From the NCBI GenBank assembly GCA_030847615.1, contig JAUMIR010000003.1:20713001-20777000 (forward strand): a stretch of 64,000 bases of DNA, given 5' to 3'. The translations under genes and the position numbers were made by a program. Source of the stretch: Gambelia wislizenii (Eukaryota; Chordata; Lepidosauria; Squamata; Crotaphytidae). Below are positions 1 to 11,234 of this stretch, piece by piece. Each line of letters begins with the position of its first letter. Position 1 is the stretch's first letter. The notes beneath the pieces were generated by a model. The model made no database searches and had not been told where the DNA came from. It saw only the letters and a list, made by a program, of their open reading frames with translations.

Positions 1-160
1 AAAATGACTCAGAGAGACTATCTTACTTTGGACATACCATGGCACAACAGGAAGACCATGTTACCGGTGGACCGATTCAATAAAGCCATGACCCTGAATT
101 TGAAAGACCTGAGCAGGGTTATAGATTACTGATTCTTGGAGGTCTCTTAATTGCTTGTCC
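1..160 (+). mobile_element. RTE/BovB-type LINE, 3' end of ORF2 and tail
   Basis: Reads in sense as a degenerate C-terminus with a '...RFNKAMTLNLKDLSRV' pattern followed by 'TTGGAGGTCTCTTA'. The same ending is found inverted near 61,220-61,330, so the two loci support each other as one family. It is cut by the window edge. Clade assignment is from remembered squamate BovB tails. Confidence 0.55.
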
Positions 161-544
161 TCCGGAAATCAAACCAAACTTGACAGCAAATAATAATAAC
201 AAAGCTTTACGTAACTCTGTTGTCGTTCAATTGATTTTCTCAACCTCTTTCATCCATCCATGCTTCCTTCTCAGCTCTGCAGTTCAAACTACCTTACTTC
301 ATACATATGCAAACCATGAAGTTCAGAGAACATGTCTTGGACCCCAGGGAAAAGAAGGAAAGACAATCAAGAAGCATGTGGGTGAGATCCTGGGCTAAAT
401 CCACCATCCCACTGGCAGTCACAGCAGGACTTTATTCTGCTCCTTTCCTCACTGTAGTCCTCTGTGCTGGACCTGTAGGGTTTTACAGATCTTTTTTTGA
501 GGGTTTATAGGGTGGTGCAGTGAGAAGAGGGACCAGACATTAAT
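161..544. other. no gene or repeat recognised
   Basis: Short open frames here have no recognisable protein features. I see no repeat signature. Confidence 0.5.
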
Positions 545-1122
545 AGGAGTATAGTGTCTAGATCAAGGGAAGTAATAGTGCCACTCTATTCTGCTTTGGT
601 CAGGCCTCACCTGGAATCTGTATCCAGTTCTGGGCACCACAATTCAGGAAGGATATTGAGCAGCTGGAACGTGTCCAGAGGAGGGCGACCAGGATGGTGG
701 GAGGTCTGGAAGCCATGCCCTATGAGGATCAGCTTAAGGAGCTAGGCATGTTTAGTCTGGAGAAGAGAAGGCTGAGAGGTGACATGATAGCCATGTTTAA
801 ATATTTGAAGGGATGCCATACTGAGGATGGAGCAAGCTTGTTTTCTGCTGCTCCAAAGACTAGGACATGGAGCAATGTGTTCAAACTACAGGAAAAGAAA
901 TTCCACCTAAACATTAGGAGGAACTTCTGGATAGTAAGAGCGGTTTGGAAGTGGAATGCCCTGCCTTGGAGTGTGGTGGAGTCTCCTTCTTTGGAGGTTT
1001 TTAAACAGAGGCTGGATGGCCATTTTTCAGGAATGATTTGATTGTGTATTCCTGCATGGCAGGGGATTGGCCTGGATGCCCCTTGTGGTCTCTTCCAACT
1101 CTATGATTCTATGATTATAAGA
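545..1122 (+). mobile_element. CR1 LINE, 5'-truncated, ORF2 C-terminus and 3' UTR
   Basis: Sense-strand CR1. The frame reads 'SRSREVIVPLYSALVRPHLE', then 'RATRMVGGLEAMPYEDQLKELGMFSLEKRRLRGDMIAMFKYLKG' in pieces, and ends 'LEVFKQRLDGHFSGMI'. It closes with the CR1 3' end 'CTATGATTCTATGATTA' (about 1,104-1,120). A frameshift near 620-700 separates the two halves. It is one of few CR1 copies in plus orientation; most in this window are minus. Confidence 0.9.
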
Positions 1123-1694
1123 CTTTCTCAGTTCCAACGGATCCCACCATTCTCTTACTGTCTTGCCACCACTAGATTCTGCCTCTAGGGATTTTATGCA
1201 CGCAACACACACACACTTCATGTCTATTTATCCTCTTCCCTGTCATTTCATCTCATATATAGCAACTGTCCTGATTCCCAAAATCTTCAACTACCAAAAG
1301 GAGCCCCATGAAAGTGAACAGAAGTTCTCTTAACAGTGCAAAATGTAATGTAAGGATTGCCTAAGATGTGGTCTTTATGATGATTAAGGAGGTCTTGGGC
1401 AAAGCCTTTCACCTTTCCATTAACTATGTTTGGCAGAAATATGGAGATGATAAAAGTTATTGGTGAGCTCATCCAGATGAGAAATTGTGCTGATTTGTTG
1501 TACAACACCTAATGCCCCTTCTTGGATTGATCCTGATTGGCAATTTCTGCAGGTATGTTCCACACCATATCATGTCCCTTCTTATATTTTCCTTCTGCTT
1601 CTCTGTCTAAACATTCTTTAAGAAACAGCAATAAGAAGTTGGAAAGTTGGCTGGGAGACGAATAAACTGCTGTTGGCAGCAACAGAGTCCTTCT
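1123..1694. other. no gene or repeat recognised
   Basis: AT-rich sequence with a short (CA)n near 1,204-1,215. Nothing else is recognisable. Confidence 0.5.
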
Positions 1695-1805
1695 CATAGA
1701 ATAACAGAATCATATAGTTGGAAGAGACCATGAGGGCCATCCAGTCCAACCCCCTGCCTTCCAGGAATACACAATCAAAGCACTCCCAACAGATAGCCAT
1801 CTCCT
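1695..1805 (-). mobile_element. CR1 LINE 3' tail fragment
   Basis: Contains 'TTGGAAGAGACCATGAGGG' and 'CCATCCAGTCCAACCCCCTG', the reverse complement of the CR1 3' UTR, starting at a decayed TCATAGAA repeat. Only about 110 bp remain; no coding part. Confidence 0.85.
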
Positions 1806-2203
1806 ACTGCCCTGTTCCAACATCTAAAAATCCATTATAAAAATATCCCTAGGGAGGCAGCACTGAACTGGTAGGCTGCAATAAGCTGCTGTGCTGGGAA
1901 AGACCAAAGCCCCACTCTCCAAATACTCTGCTCAGCATCAACTGAGATTAGTGGTGCTTCTTCCGCTCTCCCCAGCACCACCAAATCCTCCAAGCCTGCA
2001 ACTGTTTGAGAAGAGATCACTCTTCTGAACTCAATGGAGTAATGACCCCATTACCTTCTCTTTCCCACTCTTTCTTTCTTCTGTTTCACATGGGTAGCAT
2101 CAACCCCAGCTGAAACTATGTAGTGTGAGTAAGTGACAGAGAAAGAAACCTCTCCCAGTGCAGCAATACTATTATTAGATCTTAACAATGTAGTGGGAGC
2201 CAG
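1806..2203. other. no gene or repeat recognised
   Basis: Nothing supportable in this interval. Confidence 0.5.
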
Positions 2204-2425
2204 CGTGGTGTAGTGATTTGAGCGTTGGACTACAACTCTGGAAACCAGTGTTTTAGTCCCTTCTCAGCCATGGAAACCCACTGGGTGGCCTTCTGCAAGT
2301 CACAGTCTCTCAGCCTCAGAGAAAGGCAAAGACAAAAAGCCCTCAAAACAAATCATTCCAAGAAAGCTCCATGATGGGATCATCTCGGGGTTGTCATATG
2401 TTGGAGATAGCCAAACATAGATTCT
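2204..2425 (+). mobile_element. tRNA-derived SINE (Sauria type)
   Basis: Head 'CCAGCGTGGTGTAGTG' followed by 'GCGTTGGACTACAACTCTGG', then 'CATGGAAACCCACTGGGTGG' and 'GCAAGTCACAGTCTCTCAGC'. This order matches the squamate Sauria SINE: tRNA-like head with A and B box remnants, then a unique body. The tail is decayed around 2,400-2,425. Confidence 0.85.
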
Positions 2426-3699
2426 AAGAACATTCTGACAACCATACAATGTTTGGGGTTATCCCCCCTCCCTTTTCGACAGCATTCCAAAGATTATTTC
2501 ATGCCTACATGAAAGGTGAGTTAGAAAAACTCAAAATGAAAACATTAAGAAAAATAACAGGAAGTACAACAGTAAATTCTGCCTTCTGTTGCCACAAGTC
2601 CCCCTTCTTGAAGAGAGGCAGTTTAATCACATTTGCCAGGGGAAACCTTTCCTTTTTGTTTTTTGGGTTTTTTTTTTTAAATGATATTCCCAAGATCCTG
2701 TAAAAACATATACTGTCCTCTCCAGTTATTTTGTATGCTGTTCTTAAGTAACACATGCAAGTCCCAGGTTTTTCCATGAGCTTGGAAGGATCCAGGGAAC
2801 ATTCAGACATGATATGATTGAAAGACAAGCTCACAGACTGGTGATCAACCTAATTTAACCATTTTATGGATCTCTTCCCTTGCTCTACTTTCTTTTGCAA
2901 TTCAGTTTGCCACCCAAACCAGGATTTTATCACCTGAACCAGATTTTTATCAGAACAGGTGAATGCAAAGATGGAAATAATGCAGTTGGAGCCATTCTTG
3001 CCATTGGTGATTGTGTATTTTCTGCAAAAATGCCCTAAGGCATCACAGGGGATGATAGACACATTTGTAATGTGATGTCTAATATGATTTCTATCTGCTG
3101 TCTCACCTACATTAGCTATAAGAATGTAAGGGAATTCCTACACATGGAAGGGGAAGCAGACAGGATCACCTTCTTGAATCCAGAGTGAGGTTCCTTCGCC
3201 AAACAAGGGCATGTTCAGCAGTTATTCGCATATTGCTAATAGGCATTTTTCCCTCTCTCCTTGTTGGAAAAAAAAAACTCAGTACATGTTCTGACACACA
3301 GGGTGGGAGGAGGGCAGAATTTTGATAAACAAAACGTAGCTGCTGTATTGATCTTGTAATGCAACTTCCCTGAACACTCTCCTTGGTTAAAAATGCTCTA
3401 AGCAGCTTGCAACACAACGAATGATGAAAACAATAAAATACAGGGAAAAGACAATAAAATGCATAACCAACAAGGAAGAAAAGGAAAAGACAGAAGGCAA
3501 GACAAGCTGAAATGAATATATCCAGATAATATGTCCAATTAAGATTTCTTGTCTCCTCCACAAACCCACAACCATTCTATGCATTACAATTGCTGTACAG
3601 TCTGTATACACTAGAGCAAAATATGACAATCAACACCTGTTTGCCAACTCTGGGCTTATATTCTGAGCATATGCAGTTTTGCATTTTGAACCCTTCTTC
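2426..3699. other. no gene; apparently single-copy sequence
   Basis: Open frames on the minus strand (such as 131 codons around 3,166-3,561) are low-complexity and show no domain. No repeat family seen. A poly(T) run lies at about 2,655-2,680. Confidence 0.5.
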
Positions 3700-3745
3700 T
3701 CATAGAATCACAGAGCTGAAAGAGACCATGGAGATTATCAGACGC
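3700..3745 (-). mobile_element. possible CR1 3' tail scrap
   Basis: 'CTCATAGAATCACAGAGCTG' followed by 'AAAGAGACCATGGAG' resembles the last 45 bp of CR1. Similarity stops abruptly after that. Confidence 0.45.
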
Positions 3746-3799
3746 TCTAAATATGGCTTTATCATGATTCCAGGAGATCGCTAAAGGGCTTCCCTTTCA

Positions 3800-4321
3800 C
3801 ATTATGTTGTTCCCTTTGCATAATGCTCCCGTTTGGCTCTTGTTCTACTGGCACTGCTTTTTAATTGATGGGCTAAGCCATCAATGGCTCCTCTGTTCCA
3901 TTTCTGTCCTGCAAGTGAAAAGGTGCCTGTTTCACTTTCGCAATCCCATCTTCAATGGGAGGTCCATGCCAGAAAACTTCCTGGTGAGATTGGGACATCC
4001 AGGTAAGTGACACACTTTTTTGTACCCTTCCCGGGTTACTTGTAAACTTTTAAGTGTGTTTTTGTGCTTGCTGTCACTTTTTCTTTTCTACTAGAGTTTT
4101 TATTTTTGAATTTCCCATGCTCTCGTCTTCTCACGAGAACCGGTGGGATTTCACTCCAGGAAGTGAATGGAGCTCTGTTAGAGCTCCATTCGCTCCTGGG
4201 TTGCCATGGAAGCAGGAACAAGGTAGATCTGAAACTTTTTGTTCTCGTGCCAGGACAGCGATGGGAGAGGGGTGGGAGAAGAGATTGTGGGATGGGAATG
4301 CTTTTTTTGTTCCTGTATGAT
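3800..4321. repeat. variable-hairpin repeat family, copy A
   Basis: Unclassified dispersed repeat shared with 26,846-27,330 and 50,915-51,540. Common blocks are 'GGGACATCCAGGTAAGTG' (about 3,993), a 'CGGGTTACTTG' block, a T-rich block, 'CTCTCGT', and 'ATGGGAGAGGGG' (about 4,261). Between the shared blocks lies a hairpin with arms 4,156-4,175 and 4,181-4,199 (11 bp perfect around a 5-nt loop, plus an outer 6-bp stem), and a weaker one around 4,215-4,250. The arms have no similarity to the hairpins at the same places in the other copies. The right end abuts a CR1. Confidence 0.65.
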
Positions 4322-5560
4322 AATCTCCCATGGAGGCCAACATGTTCAACCTCCTACCATGCTAGAATACACAGCCGAAGCACGCCTGACAGATGGTCAT
4401 CCAGCCACTGTTTTAAAACCTCCAAAAAAGGAGACTCAATCACACTCCAAGGCAGCACATTCCACTGCTGAACAGCTCTTATGGTCAGGAAGTTCTTTCT
4501 AATATTTAGGTGGAACCAATTTTCCTGTAGTTTGAGTCCATTGGTCTGTGTCCTAGTCTCTGGGGCAGAAGAAAACAAGCTTGCTCCATCCTCAGAATGA
4601 CATCCCTTCACATATTTAAACATGGCTATCATGTCCCCTCTTAACCTTCTCTTCTCCAGGCTAAATATACCCAGCTCCCTAAGCCGCTCCTCATAAGGCA
4701 TGGCTTCCAGACCTTTTACCATTTTGGTCGCCCTCCTCTGGACAATTCCAACTTCTCCATACAGTAGCACCCCTGCATCTGCTGATTTGCAACCGTGGAT
4801 TCAATTATCCATGGTTGATGATGGTGGGGGGAAGGGGGGAGGAATCTCACCTCTCTCATCCCCTTCCCCTGAGAGAGCTCCTGGTAGCTACAGTGGCAAT
4901 CACAGGCTTGAAGGGGGAAGGGAGGAGGGAGGAGGAGGAGGAGTGATCTAGCCTCCTCCCTTTCCCTCTTCTTCCCTGTGATTACTGCTGTGGCAGGGCC
5001 AGGCAGGGCCAAAGGGGTAAGGGGGAGTGATCTAGCCCCTTCACCCCTGCAATCGCTGTTGCAGCGGGCTGTGGGGGGGGGAGTGGAAGAGGAGAGCAAT
5101 TTAGCCTCCTCCCCTTCCCCCTTTGTCCACGCAATTGCCGCTGCAGTGGCGGCATGGCTGGAGCAAAGGGGAAAGGGTAGAGCGATCTACCCACTTCCCC
5201 TTTTGCCCCCACGATCGCTGCTGCAGTGGGGCCATGGCAGGGGAAGTTAAGGGGAGAAGTGGTCTTACTCCCCCTTCCCTTGGGATGACTCCTGTTGGCA
5301 TGGTAGGGCCATGGTGGGGTAAGGAGGAAGGGGAGGAGGCTAGATGGCCCCTGCGATGGTGTTTACTATTATCTTCAGAATTTGCTATCTCTTGGATATG
5401 GGGTGCTACTGTATCCTTCTTGAATTGTGGTGCCCAGAACTGAACACAGCATTCCAGGTGAGGTCTGACCACAGCAGAACAGAGTGGCACTCTTACTTCC
5501 TTTGATCTAGACACTAAATACCTATTCATGCAGCTTAGAATCACATTGGCTTTTGAAGGA
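4322..5560 (-). mobile_element. CR1 LINE, split by a DNA element at 4,762-5,411
   Basis: Two CR1 parts in minus orientation: 4,322-4,761 (3' side) and 5,412-5,560 (continuing upstream in the element). The protein reads 'VGIVQRRATKMVKGLEAMPY', then the usual C-terminus, and upstream 'YLVSRSKEVRVPLCSAVVRP'. Removing the insert and one TA restores the phrase 'TTCTCCATATCCTTCTTG', as in uninterrupted CR1 copies here (around 43,130 and 37,290). The canonical TCATAGAA 3' end is missing or decayed. Confidence 0.9.
4762..5411. mobile_element. Tigger-like TA-flanked DNA element with internal minisatellite (copy 1)
   Basis: Starts 'CAGTAGCACCCCTGCATC' and ends 'GATATGGGGTGCTACTG', an inverted terminal repeat, flanked by TA at 4,760-4,761 and 5,412-5,413. 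The TA duplication indicates a Tc1/mariner-type transposase. The terminal sequence resembles the mammalian Tigger consensus from memory. Inside is a GC-rich tandem repeat with recurring 'GCAATCGCTGTTGCAGCGG'-like cores at about 4,975, 5,045, 5,128 and 5,209 (period about 82-85 bp). No transposase frame is present. Confidence 0.8.
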
Positions 5561-6160
5561 GGTGGGGGGAATTTAACAAACAACCGTTAAAGATCAGATA
5601 ACAACAGGATTATAGATCTGACACTCCTGAAGGACAGAAGAACTGAAGGTAAAGAGAAGGAAGAGATCATGAAATGTTGGGGCCTACAAACAGGGATTCC
5701 ATGTAGTGTGGAAAGAAACAATAGTGGTTCCAGGTGCTCTGGAGAAAATTTTGAACAGTCTAAAAACATACAGGTCACACACACACCAGATCCACAGAAC
5801 CAATATCCATGGTTTCTGTTCTCCATGGCTGAAAAAATAGGGAAACATACCATAGTTGTGCTGGAAAATGCCAAGCGAGGTGTCCTCATTAGGAATCGCT
5901 AGATCCTCCAAAGCAACTCTATGGTATGTCTGTACCGGAAGTCCTTTGTTTTAATAGGGTTTGCCATTACCCGCAGTTTCACTTATAAACGGCAAATCCA
6001 GGAATGTACCCCTGAGGATATGGTGGCGGGGTGGTTGACCTATATCTTAATGAAATTGCCATAGATAGGATCACAATAGGGCAATTACAAAAAGTGACAC
6101 AACTCAGAATATGCCACACAATCCAACAATATTCACATTTTGATTATCTTGGAAGGTGAT
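5561..6160. other. no gene or repeat recognised
   Basis: Overlapping short open frames on both strands at 5,590-5,910 have no recognisable domain. Confidence 0.5.
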
Positions 6161-6283
6161 GGCCTTTCCTACATTGGAGGTTTTTAAACAGAGGCTAGAT
6201 TCCCACCTCTCAGGGATACTTTAGATGTGGATTCTTTTACTGGGTTGGACTACATCCCTCCCAGTTCTTTGATTCTATGATAG
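6161..6283 (+). mobile_element. CR1 LINE 3' end fragment
   Basis: In sense it reads 'LEVFKQRLDSHLSGIL' followed by a degenerate 3' UTR ending 'TTTGATTCTATGATAG'. Older and more diverged than the copies at 8.3 or 36.5 kb. Confidence 0.8.
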
Positions 6284-6978
6284 CACTCCTTCCCTTGTAG
6301 CAGCATGGCCATGGAAGTAGGTGATCCAAGCCAGCTGTCAGTGAATCTCCATGACATTTCTATAAATCCTGTGACCAATTTTCAGCTAACACACAGAACC
6401 CCAGAAACTTGCTAATGCTGACATATGCAAGAGAAGGCAGAATGCTGCAATGGAAATGGTTTTTATCTCTCTCACTCTTTTTTTTAAAAAAAACTCTTTT
6501 CCTATTAAAGCACCTGCAACAGCTAATCTCAGTAGGAAGGAAAACAATCAATCAGCTCACAGTCCACGTGGTGTCAAAGCAAATCTGATTCTCTTCATCA
6601 CTTCTAAGGATTTCCTTCACAGCAATGGAATGTCCTTCACCACTGAAATTGTTGACCACCAGCTCACAAAAGTTTCACTAGTGCAGACACAAAGCAAAGT
6701 AATGGTGATCTAAAGAAGGGGTCATGTCTGGGTAGGGTGACACAAATCTGCTGAATAATAACAAAAAAAAATATATTATATCTCCCCCTACCACTGCTGC
6801 CATGTAAGTTTAACCTTCATTCAGAAATATAATTAACAGTTACATTATCTTATACAGGCATGCTGTTACTTGCACACAATCTTTATTGCTCCCCACTTAG
6901 TGCTCAAATGTGCCAGCAAAAGAGGCTCTCCTGAATCTCATGATAGATTTTTCGGGGTTTTTTTGTTTTCATTGTTTG
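6284..6978. other. no gene or repeat recognised
   Basis: AT-rich, nothing supportable. Confidence 0.5.
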
Positions 6979-7516
6979 CCTTTTAAAGAAACTTTTTTTT
7001 TTAATATCTTTATTTTAATTTTCTAATTTCATATCTAGAAAAAAGACATAAAAAACCAGACATACAACATACAATCACCCCCCCACTTCCTGCTTCTAAA
7101 AAGAATACTATCTCACCTCTACCATTTAATCATATATATTATACAACCTTCCTCATTTTAGAGAAAGGGAAACACTTTAAATAACAAAACATTTTATATT
7201 TAGTCTCCAATTTAATTCTTAATAAATTCCATAAATGGTTGCCAAATATCTAGGTGCATCTGTATAGGATTTTCTTTTAACATATTCGTTAATTTATCTG
7301 ATAACCTTAATTCTTGTAGTTTTCTTATTCATTCTTTTATAGCTGGGATCTTCCTTTGTTACAGTACCTGGCATAAACTATTCTTGCCACAGCAATCAAC
7401 TAACAAAGTAAACCCTTATTTTCTCTATCAATACTATTTTTCATATCCAACATATTTAATAAAAATAGTTCTGGTCTAAATTCTATGGCTCCTTTTAACC
7501 TTTTAAAGAAACTTTT
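6979..7516 (-). mobile_element. L1 LINE, 5'-truncated, with 18-bp target duplication
   Basis: The 18-bp direct repeat CCTTTTAAAGAAACTTTT is at 6,979-6,996 and again at 7,499-7,516. Between them lies a minus-strand insert that begins with poly(T), the complement of a poly(A) tail. Its translated C-terminal phrases include 'MHLDIWQPFMEF' (about 7,220-7,260, minus), like the end of squamate L1 ORF2. About 500 bp were inserted, by normal target-primed reverse transcription. Confidence 0.85.
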
Positions 7517-7647
7517 GAGGGCAAATTATTTAGCTAAATTCAAGGTGTATTAACAGACGCTGGTGGGTTTCATTGTCCTTCTCTCCTCCTGTCATCAGTT
7601 CCTCCCCTGAGCCCAATTCAATCTGGTCAGTGCACTTTACAGAGAGA

Positions 7648-8185
7648 ACTAGGGCTTGTCTACATTCTCCATCTTGCCCTTGTCTCAGAGTCCTGTAGTC
7701 CATACAACACAGGGCATTTCCCCATTCTGCCCCTGCACAATCCTCACCACCCCCGGCTGAAAGGGGGCTGAAATGGGGGAAGGTGAGGTAGAGAATTTTA
7801 TCACATTAAAAAAATACCAACTTTAATCCAGTCCTGCTGACAAGTAATGGATCAGGCCCTGCATGTCTGCAGAAGCCTATCCTAGCAGGCAGCCCCTCGC
7901 TGCTGCCACCATATTCCTTGTTCTCTCAGAAGGCATTGAAGGAATCCCACAGCCTGTGACCAAGTCTGGTCACATGCAGAGGGCCTTAGTCACGTGTAAT
8001 AGGCCCTCTTCCTGCCTTCTGGGTCAGTGAAAATGGTGGTGACTGCAGCGATAGGCCAGCAGGTTCATCAGGACTTCCTCCCATTCCATGGAGGGAACTG
8101 GGGAACAACAGGCCAGATCCCTGACCCGGATATGCTGGTGGGGACCCAGCATATCCTGGCTCATGCAGATGAGACACTAATGGAT
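7648..8185. mobile_element. non-autonomous DNA element, 'GGGCTTGTCTACA' family, copy 1
   Basis: Begins 'TAGGGCTTGTCTACATTC' and ends 'GCAGATGAGACAC'-like, an imperfect terminal inverted repeat. Internal phrases 'CCTGTAGTCC', 'GGGCATTTCCCC' and 'GTGACCA.G.CTGGTCACATG' recur at 28.7, 32.9 (inverted) and 38.9 kb. hAT-like by terminal pattern only; I could not identify a convincing 8-bp target duplication. Confidence 0.6.
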
Positions 8186-8239
8186 TTTCCCAAAATAAGA
8201 TATTTTTCCTCCTCCTCCACTCTCCGTCCTACATATTGA

Positions 8240-8307
8240 CTTTAGGAACATAGGAAGTTGCCTTACCCTGATTCAGGCCATTGACCTATCTATTCCATTA
8301 CTGCTAA
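8240..8307 (+). repeat. dispersed squamate repeat, left half (split by CR1)
   Basis: 'GGAACATAGGAAGTTGCCTT' then 'GATTCAGGCCATTGACCTAT' matches a repeat also found at 21,205-21,273. Its right half resumes at about 9,326 ('GACTCTCCAGAATTTCAGGT', to about 9,400), so the CR1 at 8,308-9,325 landed inside it. Confidence 0.65.
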
Positions 8308-9325
8308 CTCATAGAATCATAGAATCATAGAATTGCAGAGTTGGAAGAGACCACGAGGGCCATCCAGTCCAACCCCCCTGCCACGCAGGAAATCTTGATC
8401 AAAGCATCCCCGACAGATGGCCATCCAGCCTCTGTTTAAAGACCTCCAAGGAAGGAGACCCCACCACGCTCCGAGGGAGTGTGTTCCACTGCCGAACAGC
8501 TCTTACTGTCAAAAAGTTCCTCCTCATGTTGAGGTGGAATCTCTGTTCCTGGAGCTTGCACCCATTGCTCCGTGTTCCAGTCTCTGGAGCAGCAGAAAAC
8601 AAGCCTGCTCCATCGTCAGTGTGACATCCCTTCAAATACTTAAACAGGGCTATCATATCGCCTCTAAACTGTCTTTTTTCTAGGCTAAACATACCCAGCT
8701 CCCTAAGTCTCTCCTCATAAGGCATTGTTTCCAGACCTTTCACCATTTTAGTTGCCCTTCTCTGGACACGCTCCAATTTGTCAATATCCTTTCTGAATTG
8801 TGGTGCCCAGAACTGGACACAGTATTCTAAGTGAGGTCTGACCAAGGCAGAATAGAGTGGCACTATTACTTCCCTTGATCTCGACACTATACTTCTATTG
8901 ATACAGCCCAAAATTGCATTGGCCTTTTTAGCTGCCGCATCACACTGTTGACTCATGTTCAACTTGTGGTCTACTAGGACTCCTAGATCCCTTTCGCACG
9001 TAGTCTCATTCAGCCAGGTCTCTCCCATCCTATATTTATGCATTTCATTTTTCCACCCTAAATGCAGTACTTTACATTTCTCCGTATTGAATTTCATTTT
9101 GTTAGCTTTGGCCCAGCTCTCCAGTCTATCCAGGTCATTCTGAATTCTGATCCTGTCCTCTAGGGTATTAGCTACTCCTCCCAATTTGGTGTCATCTGCA
9201 AATTTGATAAGTATGCCCCTAATTCCCTCATCCAAGTCATTGATAAAGATGTTGAATAGCACTGGGCCCAGGACAGAACCCTGTGGCACCCCACTGGTCA
9301 CATCTTTCCAAGACAAAGAGGAGCC
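8308..9325 (-). mobile_element. young CR1 LINE, 5'-truncated
   Basis: The 3' end carries three TCATAGAA-type repeats at 8,308-8,333. The body covers the 3' UTR and the C-terminal third of ORF2. The 5' truncation point is about 9,325, where an older host repeat resumes. Nearly identical to the copies at 25.3, 36.5 and 50.7 kb, which suggests one recently active subfamily. Confidence 0.92.
8399..9316 (-). pseudogene. CR1 ORF2 fragment, RT fingers/palm to C-terminus (open, 305 codons)
   Basis: A 305-residue uninterrupted frame from a CR1 non-LTR retrotransposon polyprotein. Near the N-terminus 'SGVPQGSVLGPVLFNIFIND' is RT motif 4/B. 'IKFADDTKLGG' (about residues 37-47) is the catalytic box, with FADD as the metal-binding pair. 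After that come the thumb region and the C-terminal domain with 'RPHLEYCVQFWAPQF' and 'RRATKMVKGLETMPYEERL'. The frame ends in 'SLEVFKQRLDGHLSGML'. The endonuclease and the first RT catalytic aspartate are missing because of 5' truncation, so it cannot work alone. The initial Met is only the first in-frame ATG, not a real start. Lack of stops or frameshifts over 0.9 kb points to recent insertion. Confidence 0.9.
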
Positions 9326-9400
9326 ACTAGCAGTGACTCTCCAGAATTTCAGGTGGGATTATTTCCTAGTTTTAACTGCAATTGGGCCAGGGCATTCCCT

Positions 9401-11234
9401 GGTAGTTCTCCATCCATGTACAAACTAGACCCATTTCTGCTTACCTTCCCAAACCAAATGAGATTGGAAGTATACATGGTGGAACGGTGGTACAATTTTC
9501 AAAATTTGGTCATCACCATGTGGATCCAGCAATTTTCATCAACTGCTATCTTGTCAATAAGGCATAAAATGCTATAATCCTTTCTTGGCACTTATTTTTA
9601 CCATCTCCAACCTTGCTTTTGACATACTACTACTACTACTTATGGTTTTCACAACCACTTTCAGCATAGTGCCTCCTGTTTTGGTGAGTTTTTAGATCTC
9701 CTTGCAATTTTTTTTTTTAAATTTTCATTTTTGCTGTTGCTTAACATTTTCCCCATTCATCTCCAATTCTGATTGTCCACATGTCATTGCGGTCCTGCTG
9801 AGTAGAAGCATCATATGACCAGAGCACTGGACAGTTACTTTTTTAGACTGCAACTCCCCAAATACCCTCAGCCAGCATGGCTAAAAATCCCCAATTGAAA
9901 CTGCAAACTATTAAAACACAGCCCTAGAAGCAAAATTCCCAATGGTAATAATTGTTCTCTCTTATTTGTGTGCTCCTCACCAGCTAAGTTTCCAAGCAGG
10001 CCTATTCTGTATAGCAATCAAATATAAAATGACATTTCATTTTTCAAGATATATATCTTCGCACCCACACATGAACGCAGGTATATAAGAGAGGCACAAT
10101 AGCCTCCTTTTAGCTGATGTTTTCATAGTTCTTAATTAGACAAACACATTCCAAAATTAAAAACAACAAAGAGAAAATTCCACATTGAGGCAGTTTAAAT
10201 ATCACTAATCATCAAAGGCAGTAGCAAGGGTTCTTTTTAGAAATACTTGGCAGTGGGGGTGTTGGGTGGGGAGAGAGACTAGAAACAGACTAACAATCTT
10301 GTTTAGTGGCTTTGGCATATAAAATTTATTTCCATTAGTGGGAGATGGTAGTCCCCAGGCCAAAACCCTGAGTACATGAACCGTGTTAATCACCTGGTAC
10401 GAGCGTTCACTGTATTCTCTGGAGACAGGAGCAAACTATAAGGGTACAGCAAAGCCAGCAGATTGGCAGTTTGCTAACAATCACTCTGTGCTTGACTTGT
10501 AACCCTTGGACTGCATTAACATGGTGGATTTCATGAACCATTGAGGGGAAAAGTAGGCATTCTTTACATCATTAATATGCTGGTGCAGCTTATGATTCAA
10601 GTTATGTGCTACCAAATAGCTGTATAATAAAGATCATGGTACAGAATGTTTTATCTCCCCCTCTGAGGCAGCAAAGGCAAAATAAAAAACACAACGCTGG
10701 TTTCATTTAATTCCCATGGAAAGCACTTACCGTGGCCCTCTGACAAATGGGTATCTCAATGACCTTTATTTTGTTCACACAGACATTCCCACAGGGATTA
10801 ACTACCAGCGGAACTGGTTCACAAGCCTCTTTAGTTTTCTCACGCAAGGACATGCTGAGCCCTTAACGTGGTAGCGAATCTGTTCCACTTTCATGTCACC
10901 CCTTCTCTCTGAAATCCTGGCCATTTAACAAAGCCTTACTATTAACATCAGGGTATAGTCTGACGACAAGGACTTGCCCAGCTGACAGAAATGCTTTTTA
11001 TTGTTTGCTGATCTAGATGGTAGCTGTCAACTTCTCAGAGGGATGGAGGTGGATAGAGGGGCTTTGATAGGGAATCAAAATGACCAGTGGTGGCTTCCAT
11101 GTCAGGGAGCAGTGAATGCACAGTGGCTTTTAGTCTTTAATATTTTTTTTAAAATGCTATCAAAGATACTGTGCCCCTTCCCCACAATCAATCCACTGGT
11201 ACACATGATGGGAATGTGAGGGAGAGCCTTCTAC
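9401..11234. other. mostly single-copy sequence, no gene seen
   Basis: A stretch at 9,833-9,895 ('ACTGCAACTCCCC', 'CAGCCAGCATGGCTAA') resembles a decayed palindromic MITE common in lizards. The rest has no repeat signature and no convincing exon. Confidence 0.45.

Noticed and set aside
2505..3629. Minus-strand open frames of 70-131 codons
   Set aside because: Composition is low-complexity and hydrophobic, with no motif, no splice context and no support from a neighbour.
4054..4502. Overlapping open frames of 60-138 codons on both strands
   Set aside because: They lie across the variable-hairpin repeat and an antisense CR1; the 138-codon minus frame is CR1 ORF2, the rest are shadows.
4716..5583. 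Pro/Gly-rich open frames in the GC-rich block
   Set aside because: They come from the minisatellite inside the TA element; a short unit keeps several frames open by chance.
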